Below, piece after piece: positions 56,612 through 64,000 of a DNA stretch of 64,000 nucleotides. The translations under genes and the position numbers were made by a program. Source of the stretch: an uncultured Roseovarius sp. (lineage in GTDB: Bacteria > Pseudomonadota > Alphaproteobacteria > Rhodobacterales > Rhodobacteraceae); assembly GCA_947496175.1 (NCBI GenBank), contig CANMBU010000003.1:398334-462333 (forward strand), in the 5' to 3' direction. The notes beneath the pieces are model-generated. The model was not told the DNA's origin and made no database searches. It worked only from the letters and a program-made list of their open reading frames with translations. Position 1 is the stretch's first letter. Every line of letters begins with the position of its first letter.

Positions 56612-58459
56612 TTACTCAGCCGGGTTGGCCTCAGCCATACCTTGCTTTTCACGAAGGCCATCGCGATATAGCGCTTTGGCCAGCGCCACGCACATCAGAC
56701 CCATAACCATGGTGAAGGGCAGGGCGCCGATGATCATGGCATTTCTGAGCGCATCCATCGGGTTGTTTTCACCCGCGGCAATGATCAGCGTGCCAATCAC
56801 CGCGGTAAGGATCAGACCCCAGATGATACGGTGCTTGATGCCCGTTTCCTGGCTGCCACCAGACATGATGGTGTTCATCACAAGGATGCCGGAGTCCGCT
56901 GATGTGACCAGGAAGGTCATGATCAACACCACGCACATGATGGTCAGTGCCGAAAGAAGCCCTGGCTCAAGCATCTGGCCCAGAGTGACAAAGAGCTTTG
57001 CCGTGTTGGATGCACCAACGATAGCGCCTTCCGCAGCACCGCTCATCTCAAGGTCAATTGCTGTGCCGCCCAAAATGGTCATCCAGGCAAAACAGACCAG
57101 AGCCGGTGCGATGACGCAGCCGATGATGAACTCACGTACGGTACGGCCCTTGGAAATGCGCGCCAAGAACAGGCCCACAAATGGCGAGAACGCGATCCAC
57201 CAGGCCCAGTAGAACGTAGTCCATCCGGCCTGCCAGCCGAATTGACGCCCTTGGTTGCCCGCTTCATAGACAGCCGCCAACGTGGCGTCGTCCAGCTCTG
57301 CGGCGGCACCTTCTAGGCCCGACTTAAAGACGTCAAAGCCGACGGATCCACCCCAGGCGCTCCAAGCGTTGGTGGCCCCGGCAAAAAGCTCACCGGCCAG
57401 CGGTTGCGCTGCTTCTGGGATGGCCGCAGCAAAGTCTGCTTCAGATTGTGGTCCCCAAGCGGAGAAACTTATCGAGAAGAAGTTGATGATGTAATCAACA
57501 AAAGCTGAGCCATAGGTCGACATCGCAAATGTGAAAGAGCCGAAGATGACGAATGTCAGAAGCAAGATGACGGAGAGAACCAAGTTGAGGTTCGAAAGGT
57601 ATTTCACCCCTCGACCCACACCTGACACGGCCGAGATGATGGACATGCCCATGATCATCAACAAGCCCGCGATCAGGCCAACCTTGCCAGGTGCAGGCGC
57701 TTCTCCTTCGACGATGTTCATCATCCATTCCATACCAGTGATGGCATAGACGCCGTCGATAAACTGGCTCACGCCGTATCCGATGGTCACAGAGACGCCA
57801 AGGATCGTGGCCACAACGCCCAGCACATCAACGACGTGACCCAGAAACCCGTTTAGCGCAGAGCCGAAGAGCGGGGTCAGCGCAGAGCGGATCGTCAAGG
57901 GCATATCGCGTGTGTAGGCGTAATAGGCGAGGCTCAGCCCGGTCACCACATAGATGGCCCAGGCATGAAAGCCGTAATGCGCAAACGTGTAGCGATAGGC
58001 CGACTGGATCGCTTCTTCTGTGTTGCCTGTGACCTCTCCTGCGACGACGACCGGGTTCGATCCCCAAAGGCTCAGCGGTTCAGCCGTCGCAAAGACCATC
58101 AAACCCACGCCAAGACCAGCACCGAACATCATGGAAAACCAGGAGAAATTCGAAAACTCGGGCTTTTCGCCGGGTGGTCCCATCACGCGCGCGCCAGTTT
58201 TCGGCATGAGGGCGACGGCCAGCAAGAAGAAGACAAAACATCCCACAATGACGATGTAGAATTGGTTGAACACTTCAAGAAGTTGACTGTTCAGGCTTCC
58301 CAAAGTGCCATTCGCATTGGCAGGAAAAACCAAAGCCCAAAGGACCAGTGCAACCATAATTGATTTAGAAATCAGCGCGATAGGCAGGCTGTTGTCTTTG
58401 TAAAAGCCTCCATCCTGCGTTTTAATGTCCACATCTGTGAACGGTGGTTTGATACTCAT
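56612..58459 (-). CDS. BCCT-family betaine/choline/carnitine-type transporter
   Basis: This 615-residue membrane protein with 12 expected helices imports glycine betaine, choline, carnitine or DMSP with sodium. It has the family motifs FGAGLGVGLMVFATAEPLSLW (Gly-rich helix 3) and the signature WAWWIAFSPFVGLFLARISKGRT. The start at 58459 (MSIKPPFTD) is chosen over 58486. It has a long N-terminal segment and a short C-terminus without the positively charged osmosensory tail of BetP. Marine roseobacters use such carriers for DMSP and betaine, but the substrate cannot be read from sequence alone. Confidence 0.9.
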   Translation of the reverse strand: MSIKPPFTDVDIKTQDGGFYKDNSLPIALISKSIMVALVLWALVFPANANGTLGSLNSQLLEVFNQFYIVIVGCFVFFLLAVALMPKTGARVMGPPGEKPEFSNFSWFSMMFGAGLGVGLMVFATAEPLSLWGSNPVVVAGEVTGNTEEAIQSAYRYTFAHYGFHAWAIYVVTGLSLAYYAYTRDMPLTIRSALTPLFGSALNGFLGHVVDVLGVVATILGVSVTIGYGVSQFIDGVYAITGMEWMMNIVEGEAPAPGKVGLIAGLLMIMGMSIISAVSGVGRGVKYLSNLNLVLSVILLLTFVIFGSFTFAMSTYGSAFVDYIINFFSISFSAWGPQSEADFAAAIPEAAQPLAGELFAGATNAWSAWGGSVGFDVFKSGLEGAAAELDDATLAAVYEAGNQGRQFGWQAGWTTFYWAWWIAFSPFVGLFLARISKGRTVREFIIGCVIAPALVCFAWMTILGGTAIDLEMSGAAEGAIVGASNTAKLFVTLGQMLEPGLLSALTIMCVVLIMTFLVTSADSGILVMNTIMSGGSQETGIKHRIIWGLILTAVIGTLIIAAGENNPMDALRNAMIIGALPFTMVMGLMCVALAKALYRDGLREKQGMAEANPAE

Positions 58460-58741
58460 GTGATATGTCCCTGTGTTTGGTATCAAGGTGATGCACGCCT
58501 GCGTGGCATCGTCGTTTGTTTTCTGCGCGTCTTGCGGCGCAGTTCATGCGTGAGCGTGATGGGAATTCCCTGGATTGGCCTGCTTGATTACGTCGTGAAT
58601 CTGGTTAAATCCGACGCGTTTCCAACATAATTTTTGCATGCAATTGAATACATGTCCGCGTCACTTTTAGGCCGGAGAAATGCATAGGTCGTGTGATGAT
58701 CGCGACTTGACCAGACCTTTTGGTTTGGTGTTCATGGCCAA

Positions 58742-59962
58742 ATGAAACTCGATATAGACTTCGTACGGGCCCAGTTTCCCGCCTTTGACGAGCCAAGCCT
58801 TCAAGGCCAGGCTTTCTTTGAAAATGCCGGTGGGTCTTACACCTGTGGACCCGTGATTGATCGGCTTGAGCGCTATTACCGACAGCGCAAGGTGCAGCCC
58901 TACGCGCCGTATGAGGCAAGCCGGTTGGCGGGCGAAGAAATGGATGAGGCGCGTGTGCGTCTTGCGGCCATGCTCGGGGTGGCCCCGGATGAGCTGAGCT
59001 TCGGGCCGTCCACCACGCAGAACACCTACGTTCTGGCGCAGGCTTTTCGTGAATGGCTGAGCCCCGGTGATGCGATCATCGTCACGGATCAGGATCACGA
59101 GGCCAATTCCGGGCCATGGCGGCGGTTGGCCGATGCGGGCATCGAGGTGCGTGAATGGCAGATCAATTCCGAGACAGGGCTTTTGGAACTGGAAACGCTT
59201 GAAAACCTACTGGATGAAAGCGTGCGGCTGGTCTGTTTTCCGCATTGTTCAAACATCGTCGGTGCGGTTAACCCAATTGTTGAGATCACCTCAGCGGCGC
59301 ACGCAGCGGGCGCGTTTGCCTGTGTCGATGGTGTCTCTTATGCGCCGCATGGATTTGTGAATGTGGGCGATATGGGCCCCGATATTTACCTCTTTTCGGC
59401 CTACAAGACCTACGGGCCGCATCAGGGCATCATGGTGATACGCCGAGAGCTGGGAGAGCTGTTGCCAAATCAGGGGCATTGGTTCAACGCAAACAGCCTT
59501 TACAAGCGGTTCACGCCAGCCGGGCCTGACCATGCGCAGGTGGCGGCGAGCGCGGGGATGGCGGACTACTATGACATGCTGGCCACGCATCACGGGATCA
59601 CAGGCGAAGCTACAGACCGCACGGCTGGTGTGCTTGAATTGATGCGGACCCATGAAACAGAGCTATTGCAGCCTTTGCTCGACTATCTGGCAGACAAGAA
59701 CTCGGTGCGCCTGATCGGTCCGCGTGATGCCGCCGACAAAGCACCCACTGTGGCGGTGGAACTGGCCGGCCCCGGAGAAGAGACCGCCGCACAACTGGCA
59801 CAACACGGCATCATGACCGGCGGTGGAGATTTTTACGGATCACGTCCGCTTCAGGCCATGGGAATTGATCTGGACAAGGGCGTATTGCGGCTTAGCTTTG
59901 TGCATTACACAACGCGCGCCGAAGTTGACAAACTTTTGACCGCGTTGGACGAAACACTGTAA
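58742..59962 (+). CDS. Class V aminotransferase / cysteine-desulfurase-like protein
   Basis: This 406-residue PLP enzyme of fold type I, class V, has LSFGPSTTQNTYVLAQAF near the N-terminus, SNIVGAVNPIVEI, VDGVSYAPHGF with the cofactor-contacting Asp, and the Schiff-base Lys in LFSAYKTYGPHQG. A Cys loop of the NifS/SufS type is not evident, so desulfurase activity is doubtful. Similar proteins are annotated as cysteine desulfurase-like or isopenicillin-epimerase-like. It is the first of a rightward series with photolyase and Cfa genes. Confidence 0.82.
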   Translation: MKLDIDFVRAQFPAFDEPSLQGQAFFENAGGSYTCGPVIDRLERYYRQRKVQPYAPYEASRLAGEEMDEARVRLAAMLGVAPDELSFGPSTTQNTYVLAQAFREWLSPGDAIIVTDQDHEANSGPWRRLADAGIEVREWQINSETGLLELETLENLLDESVRLVCFPHCSNIVGAVNPIVEITSAAHAAGAFACVDGVSYAPHGFVNVGDMGPDIYLFSAYKTYGPHQGIMVIRRELGELLPNQGHWFNANSLYKRFTPAGPDHAQVAASAGMADYYDMLATHHGITGEATDRTAGVLELMRTHETELLQPLLDYLADKNSVRLIGPRDAADKAPTVAVELAGPGEETAAQLAQHGIMTGGGDFYGSRPLQAMGIDLDKGVLRLSFVHYTTRAEVDKLLTALDETL

Positions 59963-60018
59963 TCCAGAGGGCAAGCCTGGCCGTATTGCTCTCATGTAAC
60001 AACGGGGGCACGGCCAGT

Positions 60019-61443
60019 ATGAGTGACACATCACCCACCATCTTGTGGCTGCGCCGCGATTTGCGTCTGGCCGATCATCCCGCGCTTCTGGCAGCAGTTG
60101 CGCGCGGTGGATCTGTGATCCCTGTGTTTATTCGCGATCACAGTGTGGATGCCTTGGGCGCAGCTCCCAAATGGCGTTTGGGTCTGTCCCTGGCGGACTT
60201 GGCCAAGCGCCTGGAGGACATGGGCAGCCAACTCATTTTCCGCAGTGGCGAGGCCATGGTCGTTTTGGAGAAACTCATCTCTGAAACGGGTGCAAAAGCC
60301 GTGTATTGGTCGCGGCTTTACGATCCGGATGCCATTGCACGCGATACACTGATCAAGGGCGCGCTCAAGCAGCGTGGAGTCGAGGTTGAGAGTTTCGCCG
60401 GTCATGTCTTGTTCGAACCATGGACGGTTGAAACCAAAACCGGCGGATTTTACCGGGTCTATTCACCTATGTGGCGCGCGGTGCGCGACAGAACCGTGCC
60501 AGAGCCTCAGGCCGCCCCCTCAAAACTCCCTGCGCCGGAAACCTGGCCTGAAACGGAAACCCTCGATCAATGGGCGATGGGGGCCGCGATGAAGCGCGGA
60601 GCGCCCGTGTGTTTGCCGCATCAACGGGTTGGGGAAGAGGCCGCACGCGACCGGCTGGACTGGTTCATGGCCAATTCGATCCCGCCTTACAAAGATGATC
60701 GCAACATGCCTGCTCTTGATGCGACATCGGGCATGTCCGAAAATCTCACCTATGGCGAGATTTCTCCGCGCCAGTGCTGGCATGCAGGACAACGTGCCTT
60801 GGATGAAGGTGGTGGGCGCGGTGCCGAACACTGGCTCAAGGAACTCGTGTGGCGCGAGTTTGCCTACCATCTGGTCTATCACACGCCCGAAATCCTTGCG
60901 GGCAACTGGAAATCGGATTGGGACGCGTTTCCCTGGAATGAGGATGAGGATCATCCCGAGGTTGTTGCCTGGAAACAGGGGCGCACCGGGGAACCCTTTG
61001 TCGATGCGGCGATGCGTGAGATGTATGTGACCGGCAAGATGCACAATCGCGCCCGGATGATTGTCGCAAGTTACCTCACCAAGCATCTGATGTCCCATTG
61101 GAAAATCGGGATGCGCTGGTTCGAGGACTGTCTGACCGACTGGGACATTGCCGCCAATGCCATGGGCTGGCAATGGACGGCTGGTTCAGGTCCGGATGCA
61201 GCGCCGTATTTTCGAATTTTCAACCCCGAAACACAGGCCGAAAAGTTTGATCCTGACGGCGTCTACCGCCGTCGTTGGATCGCCGAAGGTCACGAAAACC
61301 CCACCAAAACCGCGCTGAGCTACTTCGACGCCGTTCCCAAAAGCTGGAACTTGTCGCCTTCGGCGCTTTACCCAGAACGCATCGTCGATCTAAGCGGCGG
61401 GCGCAACCGCGCGCTACAAGCATATGAGGCCAGAACGTTTTGA
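60019..61443 (+). CDS. phrB: Deoxyribodipyrimidine photolyase
   Basis: CPD photolyase repairs pyrimidine dimers with blue light through FAD. The 474-residue product has the N-terminal antenna domain (ILWLRRDLRLADHPAL, VIPVFIRD) and the FAD-binding half with ELVWREFAYHLVYHTPE, RARMIVASYLTKHL and WTAGSGPDAAPYFRIFNP. The start at 60019 is supported by similarity of length and sense. A cryptochrome is possible but less likely with the standard photolyase layout. Confidence 0.93.
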   Translation: MSDTSPTILWLRRDLRLADHPALLAAVARGGSVIPVFIRDHSVDALGAAPKWRLGLSLADLAKRLEDMGSQLIFRSGEAMVVLEKLISETGAKAVYWSRLYDPDAIARDTLIKGALKQRGVEVESFAGHVLFEPWTVETKTGGFYRVYSPMWRAVRDRTVPEPQAAPSKLPAPETWPETETLDQWAMGAAMKRGAPVCLPHQRVGEEAARDRLDWFMANSIPPYKDDRNMPALDATSGMSENLTYGEISPRQCWHAGQRALDEGGGRGAEHWLKELVWREFAYHLVYHTPEILAGNWKSDWDAFPWNEDEDHPEVVAWKQGRTGEPFVDAAMREMYVTGKMHNRARMIVASYLTKHLMSHWKIGMRWFEDCLTDWDIAANAMGWQWTAGSGPDAAPYFRIFNPETQAEKFDPDGVYRRRWIAEGHENPTKTALSYFDAVPKSWNLSPSALYPERIVDLSGGRNRALQAYEARTF

Positions 61444-61505
61444 ATACTCTGACAAATTCCCTTGCGGGCCATCCCGTTAACCCTTTACTGTCAAGCGAAG
61501 ATGAC

Positions 61506-62729
61506 ATGAGTGGGGGTGTCATGATCCTGACAGAGACCAGCGGGCAGCGCGATCTGCCGCGCTATTTCAGCCAAATGTTTGCCGTAGCACAGCGACTACA
61601 GCATGGACGGCTGGACATCGGACTGGAAGATGGGCGGGTGTTTCGCGTTGAAGGCGCCGCGCCAGGACCGGTGGCGCGTGTCGATATCCACAATGACGAT
61701 GTCTTTGCGCGGCTTGTGCGCGAAGGTTATCTTGGGTTTTGCGACGCATATCTGGATGGCTGGTGGAGCACGCCGGATTTGCAGGCTTTCATGGATCTCG
61801 TGAACACCGATAACGACGACATGTATAACGGCTATCCCGGTCAGAAACTGGTGGAGTTGTATGAAAAGCTGCGTTTCTGGTTACAGCGCAACACCAGGAA
61901 ACAGGCGCGCAAGAACATCAGCTATCACTATGATCTGGGCAATGATTTCTACGCGCTTTGGCTCGATGACACGATGACTTATTCAAGTGCTATCTTCGAG
62001 ACGGGTCAGGAAAGCCTTGAGAAGGCTCAGATCGCAAAATACGCCTCGATGGTCGATCAGATGGGGGTGAAACCCGGTGATCATGTGCTTGAAATCGGCT
62101 GCGGCTGGGGTGGTTTTGCCGAATACGCCGCGAAAGAGCGGGGATTGAAGGTCACAGGGCTGACCATCAGCAAAGAGCAGTTTACCTATGCACAAGAGCG
62201 CATTGAAAAGGCAGGACTTTCTGATCAGGTCGAGTTCAAGTTACAGGATTACCGCGACGAGCAGGGGCAATATGACGGTATTGCCAGCATAGAGATGTTT
62301 GAAGCGGTCGGCGAGAAATACTGGCCGGTTTACTTCGACACAGTTCGCGACCGCCTGAAGGCCGGAGCCAATGCCACGCTTCAAATCATCACTGTGGGTG
62401 ACCATCGCTTTGAAGCCTACAAGAATGATGTTGATTTCATTCAAAAATACATTTTTCCCGGTGGCATGCTTCCCAGCCCGTCAGCCTTAAAAACACAAGC
62501 TGAACGCGCAGGGCTTACAGTTGAAAGGTCGATTGAATTTGGTGAAAGCTACAGCCAGACGCTTCGGCGCTGGCACGAGACATTTAATGAAAAATGGGAT
62601 CAGGTGGCGAAATTGGGCTTTGATGCACGATTTCAACGGATGTGGAATTTTTATCTGACCTCTTGTGCGGGAGCGTTCTTAACGGGTAATTGCGATGTGA
62701 CACAGATCACTATCGCACGGCCGGAGTAA
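61506..62729 (+). CDS. cfa: Cyclopropane-fatty-acyl-phospholipid synthase
   Basis: This SAM-dependent enzyme adds a methylene bridge to unsaturated phospholipid acyl chains. It has the N-terminal lipid-binding region (AYLDGWWSTPDLQAFMDL), the LISYHYDLGN-like segment KNISYHYDLGNDFYALWL, DTMTYSSAIFE, the SAM motif VLEIGCGWGGFAEYAA, and FIQKYIFPGGMLPS. The start at 61506 (407 residues) is one of two reasonable ATGs, the other being 61521; the frame reaching 61440 begins with TTG inside the photolyase end. It directly precedes trgA. Confidence 0.93.
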   Translation: MSGGVMILTETSGQRDLPRYFSQMFAVAQRLQHGRLDIGLEDGRVFRVEGAAPGPVARVDIHNDDVFARLVREGYLGFCDAYLDGWWSTPDLQAFMDLVNTDNDDMYNGYPGQKLVELYEKLRFWLQRNTRKQARKNISYHYDLGNDFYALWLDDTMTYSSAIFETGQESLEKAQIAKYASMVDQMGVKPGDHVLEIGCGWGGFAEYAAKERGLKVTGLTISKEQFTYAQERIEKAGLSDQVEFKLQDYRDEQGQYDGIASIEMFEAVGEKYWPVYFDTVRDRLKAGANATLQIITVGDHRFEAYKNDVDFIQKYIFPGGMLPSPSALKTQAERAGLTVERSIEFGESYSQTLRRWHETFNEKWDQVAKLGFDARFQRMWNFYLTSCAGAFLTGNCDVTQITIARPE

Positions 62730-63188
62730 ATGCCTCTAACAGATCACATGCCAACCACAGGCAAGGCGGTGGCCGCGATTGGACTTGCGGTTATTGCGTG
62801 GTATGCTTCTGAAATGATCCGTCCGCTGATGCCCGAGGGCACAGATTTCGGTTGGTTTAACGAATTTAACGTCTTTCTGGGATTGGTCGTTGGCTGGGTT
62901 GTCATCGGAACGCGCCTGAACCGTGGGTACATAGACGGGATCAGTGCCGGTTTGACTGGCGTGGTTGCGCTGATTTTCTGGGCGCTGTTCTTTCAAAGCC
63001 TGAACGAAATGTTACGGCTTGCCCTGGAGAGCCGGTATAGCGGCCCTGTTCAGGGGATCGTGGCTGTATTTGAAATCGCAGTGGATTACGGAATACAAAT
63101 TCTCCATGTCCCACTTGCGATCTTGATGTTCGGTGGTGGCGCGGTTCTTGGGCTTGTCTGCGAGTGGATTGCCAAGCGGTGGTCCTGA
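62730..63188 (+). CDS. trgA: TrgA family membrane protein (tellurite resistance)
   Basis: This 152-residue integral membrane protein with about four helices has the TrgA-type features: PTTGKAVAAIGLAVIAWYASEMI and RPLMPEGTDFGWFNEFN. TrgA and TrgB were defined in Rhodobacter sphaeroides as determinants of tellurite resistance. It starts right after the cfa stop (an in-frame ATG at 62748 is an alternative), and trgB follows 1 base after its stop. The mechanism is not known. Confidence 0.85.
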   Translation: MPLTDHMPTTGKAVAAIGLAVIAWYASEMIRPLMPEGTDFGWFNEFNVFLGLVVGWVVIGTRLNRGYIDGISAGLTGVVALIFWALFFQSLNEMLRLALESRYSGPVQGIVAVFEIAVDYGIQILHVPLAILMFGGGAVLGLVCEWIAKRWS

Positions 63189-63189
63189 C

Positions 63190-64000
63190 GTGACATGCCG
63201 ATTTTTCCTGACCGGCGCTTTGGCCCGGTCAGACGTGCTTTCGCATCTGCTTGGAGACACAGAAGAGGACCGAAGGCCATTTTCATTGGCTGGTTACGCG
63301 CCTGGAGCAGGAGTGTCTACCGCGTTGCCGGGAGTAACACCTGCGGTCGATGCGACAACGGATGGCCACATTATTACGTGCACTGTAGAGCACGCAAAGC
63401 GTCTCTGCTTTCTGGCACAAAGCTTCAAACTTGCACCTGTTAACTGCCCAGTTGAAGGCGAGGAAACGACGGTTTTTGTCGCGGCTTCGGTAGAGAATCC
63501 ATCCCTGATCAAGGCGTGGGAGCCTGCGCAACTCCCAATGCTGTTGCACGCAATAGACGAGGTCATGAGCTACTTCGGTCGACATGACGTCAGTGAGGTT
63601 GCGGCACGCATGCCAATGATCCTGGCACGCGCCCATTCCCGCGTGGCTGCACTGCAGACTGCGCCATCGGCCGTTCGAACCGCACTGTCTTCTGAAAATG
63701 TCGAAGTTGACGCCGGGCGTGCCACACATGAGGGCTACTTCCTAACGCGAAGTTACCGTCTGCGGCATCCGACATTCGATGGCGGGCAAAGCGAAGATGT
63801 TGTGCGGGAAGTGTTTGTGGCCACCGATGCCGCGATCGTGCTGCCTTATGACCCGGTGCGTGACCGGGTCCTCCTTGTAGAGCAATTCCGAATGGGCCCA
63901 TTTGGCCGCGGCGACCCGCTTCCATGGGTGCTGGAGCCTGTTGCTGGGCGTGTAGACCCCGGTGAAGCGCCAGAAACCACAGCCCGCCGTGAATGCGTGG
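63190..64000 (+). CDS. trgB: TrgB, Nudix hydrolase linked to tellurite resistance (C-terminus outside window)
   Basis: This open frame starts at GTG 63190 (MTCRFFLTGALARSDVLSHLLG) and runs off the end. The N-terminal region is an AIG2-like/gamma-glutamylcyclotransferase-type segment (LFFAA-like FFLTGALA, SLAGYAPGAG), then the Nudix domain from about residue 205 (AIVLPYDPVRDRVLLVEQFRMGP), whose box begins GRVDPGEAPETTARREC just before the end. The missing part would complete the EExG of the Nudix box. It is probably an ADP-ribose or sugar nucleotide pyrophosphatase. Confidence 0.85.
   Translation, partial: MTCRFFLTGALARSDVLSHLLGDTEEDRRPFSLAGYAPGAGVSTALPGVTPAVDATTDGHIITCTVEHAKRLCFLAQSFKLAPVNCPVEGEETTVFVAASVENPSLIKAWEPAQLPMLLHAIDEVMSYFGRHDVSEVAARMPMILARAHSRVAALQTAPSAVRTALSSENVEVDAGRATHEGYFLTRSYRLRHPTFDGGQSEDVVREVFVATDAAIVLPYDPVRDRVLLVEQFRMGPFGRGDPLPWVLEPVAGRVDPGEAPETTARRECV

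Overview
The window is about 64 kb of moderately GC-rich chromosome from a denitrifying alphaproteobacterium, most likely a Roseobacter-group member of the Rhodobacteraceae. The evidence is gene content and style: a clade I (Tat-exported) nosRZDFYLX operon, norCBQD, a heme d1 operon, a C4-type hemA, trgAB, an ATP synthase zeta-type (DUF1476) protein, a DUF4169/ribbon-helix-helix pair behind fumC, a circularly permuted two-piece tmRNA, and a B12-dependent methionine synthase split into separate proteins.

Region 1 (1-23,000) is a denitrification island. norCBQD runs leftwards and leaves the window inside norD. Divergent from it is nirE-C-F-DL-G-H-J-N, followed by a CbiX-like chelatase and a small membrane protein. 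hemA comes next as a separately promoted gene, then the leftward nosRZDFYLX operon and nnrS. Four 14-bp sites of the form TTGAC-N4-GTTAA precede norC (two sites), hemA and nosR. They look like binding sites of one FNR/NnrR-type regulator, so heme supply, heme d1 assembly, NO reduction and N2O reduction are probably co-induced. The structural nitrite reductase gene nirS is absent from its usual place before nirE.

Region 2 (23,200-39,700) is mostly housekeeping: tRNA-Asn, a CAU tRNA (probably Ile2), an MBL-fold hydrolase, an orphan histidine kinase, a glutaredoxin-like protein, purMN, rnd, sufE, purCSQ and the zeta subunit gene. Embedded in it is a cobalamin/methionine block (DUF1638 protein, corrinoid-binding protein, homocysteine methyltransferase) with a radical SAM gene that carries an in-frame TGA. 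A MprF-like lipid aminoacylation protein follows.

Region 3 (39,700-47,000) has a DctB/DctD-like two-component pair whose regulator lacks the GAFTGA loop, a roughly 1-kb gene-poor island with two unrecognised leftward ORFs, and rne.

Region 4 (47,000-64,000) holds a TusA-like gene, ccdA, an alpha/beta-hydrolase plus cytochrome P450 operon, fumC with three small genes, sspB, and chrBA preceded by a structured leader. Then come ssrA, a BCCT osmolyte transporter, a class V aminotransferase-like protein, photolyase, a cyclopropane fatty acid synthase, trgA and the start of trgB. No insertion sequence, prophage or CRISPR array was seen.
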